Positions 27,296-38,213 are shown, counted from the first letter of the stretch. The stretch: 64,000 bases of DNA from Sphingobacterium populi (GCF_001586775.1 NZ_LQXS01000002.1:620001-684000), one strand, 5' to 3'. A program made the numbers and translations. Notes: generated by a model from the sequence alone, not told the origin.

Positions 27296-28144
27296 AGGGA
27301 TAAGAGTCAAAAAAAATATTTGTGGTGTGTTTTTGCAAAAAAATATCATTCAACACTATCAGATTTAGTGATAAACTCCAGTACCAATTCTGTTGGTTTA
27401 AGATCAAAAACCTCTTAAACGAACCTTTTTTGTAAGCCTACATACAAGTATTGATGACTAAAGGTTTGGAAAGTATGCTCAAAGGTGGCAATTCTGAATT
27501 TGAATTGTATGCTATGTAGTGCTTAATTACGGAGAGTGAGGGATTTTAAACCTAACTACAACTTTTTTATATCTAGTAATTTATGGTTTACTATTAAAAC
27601 CACGCACCGAAAAATGCACCTAATTAAAATGATTTTCAATTCTAAGATCCTGCGTAAATATAGAATAAATTGATAATATTATAAATACTATCTTAGACGA
27701 TGTGGTTTGGAATGGTATAAGATGCCTACCAGATAATGTAAGGAGTACTGAAGGCAATGTTGTTGATGTAGTTTGAGAATGTTAATGGTGTGACATTGAT
27801 GACTCTTAGGCTAGTCAACCTTTACAAGCATCATTTGATGTCACATATACGGCTATCAGTCTAAATTGATTAGTTCTCTAGATATAGATTATAATATTGA
27901 TACAAGAATCCACCTTTAATTCGGCATCTAATAAGATTTGACTTTATCATAATTTACCTAATACAATCCACCTACAACCTTTTCTACGTCACATAGAATA
28001 TTTTCAAAGTATTACTAGGTTGGTAGCTATTTGATTTTCCAGTACAACTGAGCCAGTAGCCAAATATTCCTTTCCTGTAAAATTTTTATAATGATCAATC
28101 ACATGCATGTCAGAATGGTGGCTAAATATTTATGATACTTTGCT
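27296..28144. other. Long gene-free stretch after the FtsK-like gene
   Basis: 849 bp with stops in all frames, AT-rich, no convincing ORF, RNA or repeat. A 34-codon stop-to-stop frame at 27672-27776 has protein-like composition but no start codon. The right junction of the element may lie here or further right; I could not locate an att site. Confidence 0.5.
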
Positions 28145-29770
28145 TTAAATATTTGCTCTGTTAAAAACTCCTATTTGCTTCACCTTATCTTCAAAATGTT
28201 CGATCTTTGGCAATGCTTTATTCTTCACTTTACTTTTGTAGTTATAAATAGTTTGGATAGAATACTTCAAGAACAGCGCAATTTGATTCACGTCCGAAAT
28301 TCCGAGTCGCATTAGCGCAAAGATTCTTAACTCCGTGTTGAGCTGATTTTTTTCGAGATCATATTGTTCGCCTTCACGAAGCATGGTGTTAAATTCCTTT
28401 AGAAAATTAGGATACATTTGGAAAAAGGTCTTGTCGAAGCTGGCATACAATTCTTCCGCATCGCGCTGTTGTGCACGACTAGATATATTAATTCGTTGCA
28501 AATCTTCAATTTGTCCTGCCTTAATTTTCCGCTGCACACTTTTTCTAAACTCATCTAGCTTATCCAGATAAACACCGCATTGATTGATATAATGACCAAG
28601 GTATCGCTCACGAATTAGGTTAGCTTCGTCCAAATGAATATTGACAAGCCTCAATTGCTCGTTGACGATTTTGAGGTGTTTCCGAGCTTCAGATACTTTT
28701 ATGATCTGTTTGTACAAAAAGTATAAGGTGAGAATAAGCCCTAGTACCAAGACGCTTAAACCCAGCGCAAATTGTCGTAGATTTTTACTCTGTTGTGCAA
28801 TCTTATGAAGATAGGTAGCCTGTATTAGTGGTTGCGATCTAGCTATTACAGCATTTCTAAAGCGAGAATTGAAAAAATTGGCGTCTTCTAATGCGGCGTT
28901 GATATACGTATACGCACGATCTGTATCACCGTGTTCTTGCAGATAAATAGCCAATTTAAGCAATGCTTCATTCTCTTTTACAGCCAATTTTACGTCCGTA
29001 ATGGCTGCCAGTAAGAGGTAATATTCTTTGAGTCGGTTATTGCCGAGCTCCTCGTATACAATAGAAAGTCCCATAGCAGACATCGCATAGCCATGCGTGT
29101 TGGGTTTCTCGTTTGCAAACAATTGCGATTGAATTTCTGCGGCCTCTGCAAATGCACCTTTTGCCAATAATTGGAAAGACTTTTCTTTCTTATACATATC
29201 CGATCCCTCACCGAGTAGGTGGATCAGTGTATCTCGATAGCGGTAATTCTCTTCTTTACAAAATTTAGTGTATTCTTCATTTGCCGTGTATTTGATCAGA
29301 TTTTCATTATAGCGTATAATGCTCCAACAGTAAAATATTTTTAAATGCGTGGGCAGACTGCTGTAAGTTATTGAATCTAATATATCACGACTTTGTGTGA
29401 ATAGACCCGACATTGCTAATACGAAGGCAGATTTCAATTTACTTTCTAGCAAGGAGTGCTGATTATTGATTGAAGTAGCTAATTCAATATTCTTTTGTAT
29501 ATACACCAATGCCGAATCACATTTGAAGGATTGATAGGCGGATATAAGGTTATCCTGCAATCGTATACGCTCTAGAGCGGGGAGGGTTTTAGAAATCAAT
29601 ATTTTAAGGCTATCTATCTGACCTTCTTTGCGCTTTGTATAAACATTACGTTCTTTAATAGATTGATCTAAAACTCGTAACAGCGAATCTATAGTTGGAT
29701 CCTTTGCTCGAACAAAAAACGGCAAAAAGAATAGCAAAATAAGTGTCTTGGTTAGCAATATTCGTTTCAC
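28145..29770 (-). CDS. DUF6377-type TPR membrane regulator of the polysaccharide locus
   Basis: About 541 residues: signal/N-terminal hydrophobic segment, periplasmic TPR-like helices (about 60-325), one membrane helix (about 333-355, FALGLSVLVLGLILTLYFLYK), a cytoplasmic coiled coil and a C-terminal LuxR-like helix-turn-helix (GISDVNQIALFLKYSIQTIYNYKSKV). This layout matches DUF6377 proteins, single-chain sensors often placed beside SusCD loci. It is divergent from the GH38-like gene, so it probably senses a glycan product in the periplasm and controls the locus. I chose GTG 29770; TTG 29776 or 29779 are alternatives, and an in-frame stop lies just upstream. Confidence 0.82.
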   Translation of the reverse strand: MKRILLTKTLILLFFLPFFVRAKDPTIDSLLRVLDQSIKERNVYTKRKEGQIDSLKILISKTLPALERIRLQDNLISAYQSFKCDSALVYIQKNIELATSINNQHSLLESKLKSAFVLAMSGLFTQSRDILDSITYSSLPTHLKIFYCWSIIRYNENLIKYTANEEYTKFCKEENYRYRDTLIHLLGEGSDMYKKEKSFQLLAKGAFAEAAEIQSQLFANEKPNTHGYAMSAMGLSIVYEELGNNRLKEYYLLLAAITDVKLAVKENEALLKLAIYLQEHGDTDRAYTYINAALEDANFFNSRFRNAVIARSQPLIQATYLHKIAQQSKNLRQFALGLSVLVLGLILTLYFLYKQIIKVSEARKHLKIVNEQLRLVNIHLDEANLIRERYLGHYINQCGVYLDKLDEFRKSVQRKIKAGQIEDLQRINISSRAQQRDAEELYASFDKTFFQMYPNFLKEFNTMLREGEQYDLEKNQLNTELRIFALMRLGISDVNQIALFLKYSIQTIYNYKSKVKNKALPKIEHFEDKVKQIGVFNRANI

Positions 29771-30138
29771 GAACAACAATTAAATGGTTTACAACAGGTC
29801 TATGTTGAAAGGTAAGTAAAAAGCAGGATAAATAATAAGGGAAAGCATTTTAATGATTCGGATTTGCAAACAATATTTTGTGCTCTTTAGCCAAATAGCA
29901 TGATCGAAGTGCTCAAATTTTCCTCAGAAAGTTTACCAAATCAAATATGATTAACATTTTTAATGTATTGATAATTAAATTGTTGTAATTAAAATGTGTA
30001 ATAAAAAACTTACTTCGACGATTCCAATAGGCGAATCGATAAACATCCTTCTCTACATTTGTAACAACCAGTTATAGATGAGGGCCACAAGGTCTTTCGC
30101 TTATACATCATATTAAAATTCTAATTGCAATAACATCC
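29771..30138. promoter_or_regulatory. Divergent promoter region of the mannoside utilization locus
   Basis: 368 bp between the regulator and the first enzyme gene. TACATTTG at 30054-30061 is a perfect -7 box for the plus-strand operon; no clear -33 box precedes it. It leaves a leader of about 70 nt before the ATG at 30139. The regulator promoter was not identified. Confidence 0.45.
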
Positions 30139-32688
30139 ATGGATATGTATCGCTATATACTAATTTTCCTTGTCATGATGCTACCGTTTGTCCGAACCTC
30201 CGCTCAGACGGCTTACTTTATCGATGGATACCACGGTGGCAAGTGGGGACATTATCCGAAAGCCTATACCAGTTTCGTGGCAGACCAATTGGAAAAGCAT
30301 CCACATTGGAGGATCAATTTGGAAATCGAACCAGAAACATGGGATTGGGCTAGGGAAGTAGATCCGAAAGGTTATCAGCGTCTTAAAAAAATGATTGCTG
30401 ATCAATCCGAGAATAGTCGGGTCGAATTTGTCAACCCTACGTACGGGCAGCCCTATCTCTACAACATATCAGGCGAAAGTATTATTCGCCAGTTCGAATA
30501 TGGCATAGCATTGCTTGATAAGCATTTTCCTAATTTATCATTAGAGACTTATTCCTCGGAAGAACCTTGTTTTACGAGTGCTTTGCCTGGCATTTTACGT
30601 TCTTTTGGCTTTCAATACGCTTCGCTAAAAAGTCCCAATACATGTTGGGGTGGATATGTTCTCGCTCATGGTGGCGAATTGCTGGATTGGGTTGGGCCAG
30701 ATGGATCATCTATTTTGACAGTGCCAAGGTATGGTATCGAAACGCTTAAAGAAGGTTCTACTTGGGAAACTACTGGATATTTTAACAAAAATGATTTTAT
30801 CCATGCTGCGCTGAACGATGGCATTCGTCATCCTTTGGGCATGTGTCTTCAGGATGCCGGATGGGACAATGGTCCGTGGTTAGGCAAGAATGATGGTGAA
30901 TATAAACCTACGGAATATACCACTTGGAGCAATTATTTTAAGACCATCAAAGCAGCAGGAAGCAAGTCCAGCGAGCAATGGCGATTCAGTCAGGAAGATT
31001 TGCAAGTCAGCTTGGTATGGGGCGCACAAGTGTTGCAGCGCATTGCGCAGCAAGTGCGTCAAGCAGAAAATCGCATGGTTTATACGGAGAAATCTGCCGC
31101 ATTCGATCATTTGAAAGGAAGGCGTAGCTATCCTACAGACGATTTTAGACGAGCATGGCAACCACTCATGCTGGCACAGCATCACGATTGCTGGATCGTG
31201 CCTTACAATAGGGTAGATAGTTTGACCTGGGCTGGTAAAGTAACGCAATGGACCAACGAAACCAACGCTATAGCAGATGCGATCGAGTCCAATTCAAATG
31301 TTTCTTTCGATCCAAAATCAACATTGATCGTACAGAATCTACAAGCCTATGATCGCACAGATATCGCCGAAATAACATTCCCCAATACACAACTTATCGA
31401 CACGAATCAAGTAGTTGTAGATCGAAATGGTAAACCCGTTTTGACGCAATGGGAAGCGAACTCAAAAGTCACCAAACTACTATTTGAAGCGCGTGTTGCT
31501 GCACTTTCCGAAGCTAGCTTTCGCTTGAAACCTAGTCGTAAATCACAAAAGAAGGTCGCTCGAATTGAGCATCTTGGATCCACAGTCCGAGTGGTGATGC
31601 CGCATCAAGCATTTATGATTGATCTTCAGCGAGGAGGTGTAATTACCAGTTTTAAAAGTAACAGCACCGAGCTCATTCCTGAAGGTGCAGACGGGGGATG
31701 GAATCAATTGAAAGGATTCTTTTATGATCAAGGCGAATTTAGATCAAGTACTGAAAATAGCGCTAAGGTGGAGGTTGTTGAGTTAGGTAGCTTACAAGGC
31801 AAAATCAGGATTACGGGAAAGGTAGATAAGCATACATTTACCCAAGAAATCCTAATTGCAAAAGATTTACCGGGCTACAAAGCAAGCTTACAAATTGATT
31901 GGGCAGGCCAACCCTCGATTGGCAAATACGATAACAAGGAGATGAAATTAGCCGATCGCGATAAAGCCTTTTACAACAACAAATATAAACTCCAATTACT
32001 CTTTCCGACTAATCTCAAAAATCAAAATATTGCGAAAGATGCGCCTTTTGACGTCACCGAAAGTCGCCTAGAGAATACCTTTTTTGATAGCTGGGATAGT
32101 ATTAAAAATAACATCGTGCTGAATTGGGTTGATGTGACCGATGGTGATTCAAAAAAAGGCTTAGCACTATTCACCGATCACACCACGAGCTATGCGCATG
32201 GTGCGGATCATCCGCTTGGGTTGACGGTGCAATATGTCGGAAAGGGATTGTGGGGCATGGATTATACGGTAGACGGACCAACTACCATGGAATATCAAGT
32301 ATATCCTCATGATGGAAATTGGTATGAAGGAAATGTGTGGGCTGAAAACGACCGTCGTGAAAATCCTTTATACGTAAAATTAGATAACTCATTTCTTGAT
32401 AAACATGATAAAACACGATTACCAAAACCACTTATTCGATTTGAGCAACCGGGTTATGTGTTGAGCGCATTGCGTATCGACAACTATGATTTGGTTATGC
32501 GCGTTTACAACTCCTCTGGTACTACAACGCCATTGACAGCGCATCTATGGCTTGATATCGAAAAGGTTGTATTAGAAGAACTGGATCAGACGGTTATTCA
32601 ACCCATTGCCATCGATTCGAAGCGATCTAGCATATCGCTCCATATTCCAAAGTTTGGATTCCAAAATGTCAGAATTAAACTAAAATAA
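30139..32688 (+). CDS. GH38-like secreted alpha-mannosidase
   Basis: This 849-residue protein has a Sec signal (cleavage after RTSAQ, about residue 23). The N-terminal half carries glycoside hydrolase family 38 features: YFIDGYHGGKWGHYPKAY at 26-43, LEIEPETWDW, and AQHHDCWIVPYN with H348-H349-D350, matching the GH38 HHD motif. The C-terminal half is a beta-rich GH38-C-like region (WNQLKGFFYDQGEF and DYTVDGPTTMEYQVYP). The usual N-terminal HxD zinc motif and the DPFGxS nucleophile motif are not seen in standard form, so this is a divergent group. It would release mannose in the periplasm. It is the first gene of the long plus-strand run. Confidence 0.75.
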   Translation: MDMYRYILIFLVMMLPFVRTSAQTAYFIDGYHGGKWGHYPKAYTSFVADQLEKHPHWRINLEIEPETWDWAREVDPKGYQRLKKMIADQSENSRVEFVNPTYGQPYLYNISGESIIRQFEYGIALLDKHFPNLSLETYSSEEPCFTSALPGILRSFGFQYASLKSPNTCWGGYVLAHGGELLDWVGPDGSSILTVPRYGIETLKEGSTWETTGYFNKNDFIHAALNDGIRHPLGMCLQDAGWDNGPWLGKNDGEYKPTEYTTWSNYFKTIKAAGSKSSEQWRFSQEDLQVSLVWGAQVLQRIAQQVRQAENRMVYTEKSAAFDHLKGRRSYPTDDFRRAWQPLMLAQHHDCWIVPYNRVDSLTWAGKVTQWTNETNAIADAIESNSNVSFDPKSTLIVQNLQAYDRTDIAEITFPNTQLIDTNQVVVDRNGKPVLTQWEANSKVTKLLFEARVAALSEASFRLKPSRKSQKKVARIEHLGSTVRVVMPHQAFMIDLQRGGVITSFKSNSTELIPEGADGGWNQLKGFFYDQGEFRSSTENSAKVEVVELGSLQGKIRITGKVDKHTFTQEILIAKDLPGYKASLQIDWAGQPSIGKYDNKEMKLADRDKAFYNNKYKLQLLFPTNLKNQNIAKDAPFDVTESRLENTFFDSWDSIKNNIVLNWVDVTDGDSKKGLALFTDHTTSYAHGADHPLGLTVQYVGKGLWGMDYTVDGPTTMEYQVYPHDGNWYEGNVWAENDRRENPLYVKLDNSFLDKHDKTRLPKPLIRFEQPGYVLSALRIDNYDLVMRVYNSSGTTTPLTAHLWLDIEKVVLEELDQTVIQPIAIDSKRSSISLHIPKFGFQNVRIKLK

Positions 32689-32696
32689 GATCATCT

Positions 32697-34082
32697 ATGA
32701 AACCATTAATTTTCATTGCTTTCCTCATTTTTTTTGCTCAAAATACTTTTGCGCAAGCAATCAAGCCTTTCAAGAAAGGAGATCGCATTGTATTTGCAGG
32801 AAATAGTATTACCGAAGCAGGCTTATACCACAATGATTTGTGGCTATATTATATTACACGATTCCCCAATCAAGAGATCACCGTACTCAATGGCGGGATT
32901 GGTGGTGATGTCGCGAAAAATATAAACGATCGTCTTGCAGTCGATATTCTTGGCAAGAAGCCAACTGCTTTAGTGGTTACGTTTGGTATGAATGATAGTA
33001 AATACTACGAATATGGCGATCGGACAAAAACAGCAGAAACACGCAAAATCGCAGTAGATACCTCACTTGCTTATTTTCAGAAGATAGTAGCAACGCTGAA
33101 GCAGCATCCTCGTCTGCGTAAGATCATCATGAGTTCCTCATTGTACGATGAGACCGTAAAAAATAATGACAATTATTTCCCAGGCAAAGCGGCCACAATG
33201 GAAGCGATGGCTTCGTTTCAACAAGAAACAGCGGAGCGTAATACATGGGATTTCGTCGATCTAATGGGGCAAATGACTACCATTACCGTACGAGAACAAG
33301 CTAAAAACCCAGAATTTACACTGACTGGTCCAGATAGAATCCACCCTGGAAGCGCTGGTCATTTTGCGATGGCATATCTATTTCTCAAAGCGCAGGGAAT
33401 GGCTGGAAAACCAGTATCTGTAGTGCATATCGATGCGCAGCAGTCTAAAATTACAGAAACACAAAATGCGCGCGTTTCTTCTCTAAAGGCTTCGTCAAAC
33501 TCGGTATCCTACGATTACCTAGCCGCTGCATTACCATTCCCAATCGATACTGTGCCAAGGGTTTGGCAAAACTGGCAAACGCAAGCAGAAGCGCTCGAAG
33601 TCATTCCATTTATGGAAGAAATGAATCAAGAAAGTATAAAAGTAATGGGCTTAGATGGCGCTAGCGATTATGAACTACGTTTGGATAACAACCTGATCGG
33701 TCGATTTTCATCAGCGCAGCTAGCCGAAGGAATAAATTTGGCGAGCTTGACCAATACCTCACAGTACAAACAAGCGGAGCAGCTGATCCACATCATGGGA
33801 GAATACCGCGATCTAGAACGCAAGTTTCGGAATTACACCTGGGTAAATTACAATTTTCTTAAAGAGAAGGGACTATTGCTAGACGACTCACAAAAAGCAC
33901 TAGACACCGTGATGGCCAATCAAGATAATGTCTGGCTGAAGTCTAAAACGGAGGATTATAAAGCCGTGCGAAACCCAGCATCTAGAAAGGTTTTGGAAAA
34001 AAATATGGCGGCAATCCGGAAGCAGCTTTACACCTTAAACCGTCCAAAAAAGATACGTGTTACACTAACGGCTATTCAATAA
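32697..34082 (+). CDS. Secreted SGNH/GDSL-type esterase
   Basis: This 461-residue protein has a Sec signal (NTFAQ-AIKP). SGNH blocks are clear: FAGNSITEAG with Ser37 (block I), NGGIGGDVAKN (block II, Gly), TFGMNDSK (block III, Asn) and DRIHPGSAGH with D213/H216 (block V). About 240 extra residues follow the esterase core and may form a helical substrate domain. Such enzymes remove acetyl or other acyl groups from glycans. The gene lies 8 bp after the GH38-like gene, so its target is probably acylation on the same mannoside. Confidence 0.85.
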   Translation: MKPLIFIAFLIFFAQNTFAQAIKPFKKGDRIVFAGNSITEAGLYHNDLWLYYITRFPNQEITVLNGGIGGDVAKNINDRLAVDILGKKPTALVVTFGMNDSKYYEYGDRTKTAETRKIAVDTSLAYFQKIVATLKQHPRLRKIIMSSSLYDETVKNNDNYFPGKAATMEAMASFQQETAERNTWDFVDLMGQMTTITVREQAKNPEFTLTGPDRIHPGSAGHFAMAYLFLKAQGMAGKPVSVVHIDAQQSKITETQNARVSSLKASSNSVSYDYLAAALPFPIDTVPRVWQNWQTQAEALEVIPFMEEMNQESIKVMGLDGASDYELRLDNNLIGRFSSAQLAEGINLASLTNTSQYKQAEQLIHIMGEYRDLERKFRNYTWVNYNFLKEKGLLLDDSQKALDTVMANQDNVWLKSKTEDYKAVRNPASRKVLEKNMAAIRKQLYTLNRPKKIRVTLTAIQ

Positions 34083-34098
34083 ATCACTGAAGCGATCC

Positions 34099-36408
34099 AT
34101 GAAATCCATCACATATATTTTTTTAGCTGGGATACTATTGATCGGAAAATCTTGTAAGCAAGATGCTCCAATAGATTATATCAATCCCTTCATCGGAAGT
34201 AGCACGAGTGTTGGCGCCGCCGGAATTTATCATGGTCTTGGGAAGACCATTCCGGGGGCGACCACACCATTCGGTATGGTGCAGCTCAGTCCCAATACGA
34301 TTACCGGCGGTGATAATGGTTCGGGATATAGTTACGAACATCAAACAATAGAAGGTTTTGCGATGACGCAAATGAGCGGAGTGGGCTGGTTTGGTGATTT
34401 GGGCAACTTTCTAGTCATGCCGACCACAGGACCATTGCAGCCGCAAGCTGGCAAAGAAAATGGCCGTGCTGGATACCGCAGTCGTTACGATAAAAAATCT
34501 GAAAAGGCCTCGGCAGGCTGGTACGAAGTACATCTTTCAGACTACAATATTGGGGTAGAGCTGGCAGCAGCACCGCACAGCGGTATGATGCGATTTACTT
34601 TTCCGCAACATCAGGAATCGCGTATACAAATCGACCTAGCACGTCGTGTGGGTGGCACATCTACCGAACAGAAGATTCAAGTGCTCGATGAGCATCATAT
34701 TTCTGGCTGGATGAAATGCACGCCCGAAGGTGGCGGATGGGGCGATGGCGAAGGACAGTCTGACTACACGGTTTATTTCTATGCGGAATTTAGCAAACCG
34801 CTGACAGGTGTGGGCGTGTGGGAAGCTCATATTCCAGATACGGCAAAACGAAATCGAGAAAATGTACAAGCCAATTATTATCAAGATTGGATTGCTAATG
34901 CTACCGTAGAACCTGGTCGTACACAAGCACAAGGCAAGCATTTGGGTTTTTATACCAGTTTTGATACGCAGGCCGACGAGCAAGTCTTGATGAAAGTGGG
35001 CATATCTTTCGTAGATGAAAATGGTGCCATGCACAATCTTAAATCAGAGATAGCAGATTGGGATATGGATGCCGTGCATCAAAGAGCAAGAGGATTGTGG
35101 GCGACAGCGCTCGACAAAATGAAAGTTAGTGGTGGCACAGATGAAGAAAAGACCATCTTTTACACGGCCTTGTATCGTACCATGATCGATCCAAGAACGT
35201 TGCAAGACGTAGATGGGCGATATCCTACTGGAAATGGACAAATTCGCACTGCTGAAGGATCGCATACGCGTCGTACTATTTTTAGCGGATGGGATGTGTT
35301 TCGTAGCCAGTTTCCTCTACAAACCATCATCAATCCGCGTGTGGTCAATGATGTTTTGCATTCGCTTATTGATCTAGCCGGCGAAAAGCAATTAAACTAT
35401 TTTGAACGCTGGGAGATTATGAATGCCTATTCGGGTTGTATGATCGGAAACCCAGCCGTAAATGTTTTGGCAGAAGCTTATGCCAAAAATATCCGAGATT
35501 ATGATGTAAACAAGGCATATGAGTTAGCCGTAGGCTCCGTCAATACGTTTGGAAATGGTGAGCAAATGTTTAGCCCTGGTAAGTTGGGTATTTCACTGAC
35601 GTTAGAATATGCTTACAGTGAATGGTGTTTGGCTATGCTCGAAAAACAATTGGGTAAGCACGATGCTGCGGCTCAAAGTCTGCAACGGGCACAAGCATAC
35701 AAAACTATTTTTGATCCGGAGAAGAAATGGTTTCGACCTAAAGATAAAAATGGGACGTTTCTTCCTTGGCCTACGAATGGGCGTGAGGCGCATTGGTATG
35801 GCACGATCGAGAGCAACCCGTACCAGCAAGGTTGGTTTGTACCACATGATGTGAATGGACTTGCTGCGCTATTGGGTGGAAAGGATAGTATGATTAACGA
35901 TCTAAATCATTTCTTCGAACAAACACCCATTAATTTCAGCTGGAACGATTATTATAATCATGCAAATGAGCCTGTACATCATGTGCCGTTTATGTTCAAC
36001 AAATTGGGCAAACCATCGCTAACCCAAAAATGGAGTAAATTAATCTGCCGTCAGGCCTATCGAAATGCTGTCGAGGAAGGGTTGGTTGGCAATGAAGACG
36101 TTGGCCAGATGTCGGCGTGGTACGTATTGGCAGCTAGTGGCTTGCATCCCATAGCACCAGCGGATGGCACTTACGAAATCACGAGTCCCATATTCGAAAA
36201 AATCCAAATGCAAGTCGGTAGCCTTGATGGATCAACGCGTGAATTTCGAATCATCGCGAAGAATCATGATGCAGATAATACCTACATCAGCTCTGCTGTT
36301 TTAAATGGAAAGCCGCTTCGTCAAATGACCATTACGCATGATGATCTATTGGCTGGCGGCGAATTGGTATTGCAGATGTCCGACAAGCCCAAAGATATAT
36401 ATGAATAG
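34099..36408 (+). CDS. GH92 alpha-mannosidase, lipoprotein
   Basis: This 769-residue protein has a lipoprotein-like signal (LLIGKSC, Cys about 19). Family 92 motifs are YINPFIGSSTSVGAAG at the mature N-terminus, GATTPFGMVQLSPNT, TIFSGWDVFRSQFPL and GNEDVGQMSAWYV (664-676, E666/D667), the last being the catalytic-acid region of GH92. GH92 enzymes are calcium-dependent inverting exo-alpha-mannosidases acting on N-glycans and yeast mannan. Linkage preference cannot be read safely. It lies 16 bp after the SGNH gene; a second GH92 follows at 47.5 kb. Confidence 0.95.
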   Translation: MKSITYIFLAGILLIGKSCKQDAPIDYINPFIGSSTSVGAAGIYHGLGKTIPGATTPFGMVQLSPNTITGGDNGSGYSYEHQTIEGFAMTQMSGVGWFGDLGNFLVMPTTGPLQPQAGKENGRAGYRSRYDKKSEKASAGWYEVHLSDYNIGVELAAAPHSGMMRFTFPQHQESRIQIDLARRVGGTSTEQKIQVLDEHHISGWMKCTPEGGGWGDGEGQSDYTVYFYAEFSKPLTGVGVWEAHIPDTAKRNRENVQANYYQDWIANATVEPGRTQAQGKHLGFYTSFDTQADEQVLMKVGISFVDENGAMHNLKSEIADWDMDAVHQRARGLWATALDKMKVSGGTDEEKTIFYTALYRTMIDPRTLQDVDGRYPTGNGQIRTAEGSHTRRTIFSGWDVFRSQFPLQTIINPRVVNDVLHSLIDLAGEKQLNYFERWEIMNAYSGCMIGNPAVNVLAEAYAKNIRDYDVNKAYELAVGSVNTFGNGEQMFSPGKLGISLTLEYAYSEWCLAMLEKQLGKHDAAAQSLQRAQAYKTIFDPEKKWFRPKDKNGTFLPWPTNGREAHWYGTIESNPYQQGWFVPHDVNGLAALLGGKDSMINDLNHFFEQTPINFSWNDYYNHANEPVHHVPFMFNKLGKPSLTQKWSKLICRQAYRNAVEEGLVGNEDVGQMSAWYVLAASGLHPIAPADGTYEITSPIFEKIQMQVGSLDGSTREFRIIAKNHDADNTYISSAVLNGKPLRQMTITHDDLLAGGELVLQMSDKPKDIYE

Positions 36409-36492
36409 TACTGCCTATAGAATAACGTTACGAGAAATATACCAATATGAGAAGCTAATAAAAATAAAAGTTAACCATTAAACACTGCAATT

Positions 36493-38181
36493 ATGAAACC
36501 CATTTTATGGCTTACTTTAGTAAGCATGGCTACGCTTATATTCTATTCGTGTAGCAAGCAAGGTTTTTTAGACCAAACGGTCACATCCGATCTGGATAAG
36601 GATATGGTGTTTTCAGATAGTTTGTATACCGTTCAATTTCTCAATGATATTTATCGAGAAATTGGATTTTCTGAACATCCCAATAGATTTGGAAACGGAG
36701 GTTTGGATGCTGCGAGTGATGAGTCGCGACCGCAGCGCTCGATCAATGTGACCACATCGGTACTATTTTCGTCGGGTACAATCACGGCTGCTAGTATTGC
36801 TACTGATGCTTGGACAATTCCCTATGCGAATATTCGTAAAGTAAATCAATTGCTTGCCAATATTGCGAAAGCACCGATTGCTGATTATCAGAAATCTATT
36901 ATGATAGCTGAAGCCCGTTTCCTGCGAGCTTGGTATTACTTCATTCTGGTGAAACACTATGGCGGTGTGCCACTTGTGGGTGATACGATCTATACTTTTA
37001 CAGATTACATTCCAGCAGAGAGAGCGAGTTTCGAAGAGTGCATTAATTACATTGTGAGTGAGTGCGATGCTGTTCGCACCCAGTTACCATACAGACAGAT
37101 TAGAGGCGAGTACGGGCGTGCAGGCGGGGGGACCTGCGATGCGCTCAAGATGCGTGCATTGCTTTATGCCGCCAGTCCATTGTACAACCGATCGAACGTC
37201 AATCCATTGCTAGGATATTCTACTGCAGATTTGGAGCGTTGGCGATTAGCGGCAGAAGCGGCGGAGCGGATCATCGCATCGTCTACCTATAATCTATATA
37301 CGGCAGATAACAGCTCGCCAGGAAGGTCATTCTACACGATCTTCACCCTGCGAGAAAATACAGAATACATTATTGCTCGGATGCAACCTACGAATAAGGA
37401 GCTTGAGGAAATTTGGCAACCACCTTCGCGTGGTGCTGCCAAAGGAGGATTTCCGTATCAAGAAACGGTGGATGCATTTGGCATGGCCAATGGTTTGCCA
37501 ATCGATGATCCAAATAGTGGTTACGATCCGCAAAATCCTTATGCTGGTCGCGATCCTCGACTCGCCTATAGTTTCATAAAAGATCAAACCGAAATAGCCA
37601 ACAATCAAGGTGCGATTGTGCCAGTGAATATTTATCTGAATGCCGATGGTTCACCTTCTAGTCAGGATGCTATTTATTCTGGTACGCCAACAGGTTACTA
37701 TACCAACAAGATGCTAAATCCAGAACATGCCGCCAATTTCATTCATGGCGGTACGAGAAACTTTCCATTGCTCCGTTATGCAGAGGTTTTGTTGTCTTAC
37801 GCAGAAGCTGTAAATGAATATAGCGGACCTAACGAAAACGTCTATCAGGCCATAGAAGCCATTCGGAGTAGAGCCGGACTGAATCCGTACACTATTCCAA
37901 GAGGACTGTCACAAGAGGAGATGCGAGCGATCATACATGGGGAGCGCCGTGTCGAATTGGCTTTTGAGGGGCATCGATTTTGGGATGTACGTCGTTGGCT
38001 GATGGGCGATACGCAGAATATGCAAATGCATGGCATGCAAGTCACCAGAAGACAGAATGTACCTACGTACAAGATCGTAGAAGTAGATAAACATAATTTT
38101 CGACCTGAAATGTATTACTGGCCAATTCCGTTATTGGAAGTCGGTAAATCACCAGAGCTCGAACAAAATCCGGGGTACTAA
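36493..38181 (+). CDS. SusD/RagB-family glycan-binding lipoprotein (first in locus)
   Basis: A 562-residue protein with a lipoprotein signal (LIFYSC, Cys about 20). It has the SusD features AEARFLRAWYYFILVKHYGGVPLV, GRDPRLAYSF, HGERRVELAFEGHRFWDVRRW and a C-terminus YYWPIPLLEVGKSPELEQNPGY. It belongs to the same subgroup as the second SusD at 42.6 kb (shared NPYxGRDPR and HRxWDxRRW). Unusually it does not follow a SusC gene: the order here is SusD, DUF5004, DUF4961, SusC. Confidence 0.94.
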   Translation: MKPILWLTLVSMATLIFYSCSKQGFLDQTVTSDLDKDMVFSDSLYTVQFLNDIYREIGFSEHPNRFGNGGLDAASDESRPQRSINVTTSVLFSSGTITAASIATDAWTIPYANIRKVNQLLANIAKAPIADYQKSIMIAEARFLRAWYYFILVKHYGGVPLVGDTIYTFTDYIPAERASFEECINYIVSECDAVRTQLPYRQIRGEYGRAGGGTCDALKMRALLYAASPLYNRSNVNPLLGYSTADLERWRLAAEAAERIIASSTYNLYTADNSSPGRSFYTIFTLRENTEYIIARMQPTNKELEEIWQPPSRGAAKGGFPYQETVDAFGMANGLPIDDPNSGYDPQNPYAGRDPRLAYSFIKDQTEIANNQGAIVPVNIYLNADGSPSSQDAIYSGTPTGYYTNKMLNPEHAANFIHGGTRNFPLLRYAEVLLSYAEAVNEYSGPNENVYQAIEAIRSRAGLNPYTIPRGLSQEEMRAIIHGERRVELAFEGHRFWDVRRWLMGDTQNMQMHGMQVTRRQNVPTYKIVEVDKHNFRPEMYYWPIPLLEVGKSPELEQNPGY

Positions 38182-38213
38182 TTTCATTTAATCTAACCAA
38201 TTAATCTACAAAA

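Noticed and set aside
27672..27776. Short frame with protein-like residues (DDVVWNGIRCLPDNVRSTEG)
   Set aside because: It has no start codon, is bounded by stops on both sides, and I cannot match it to a family.
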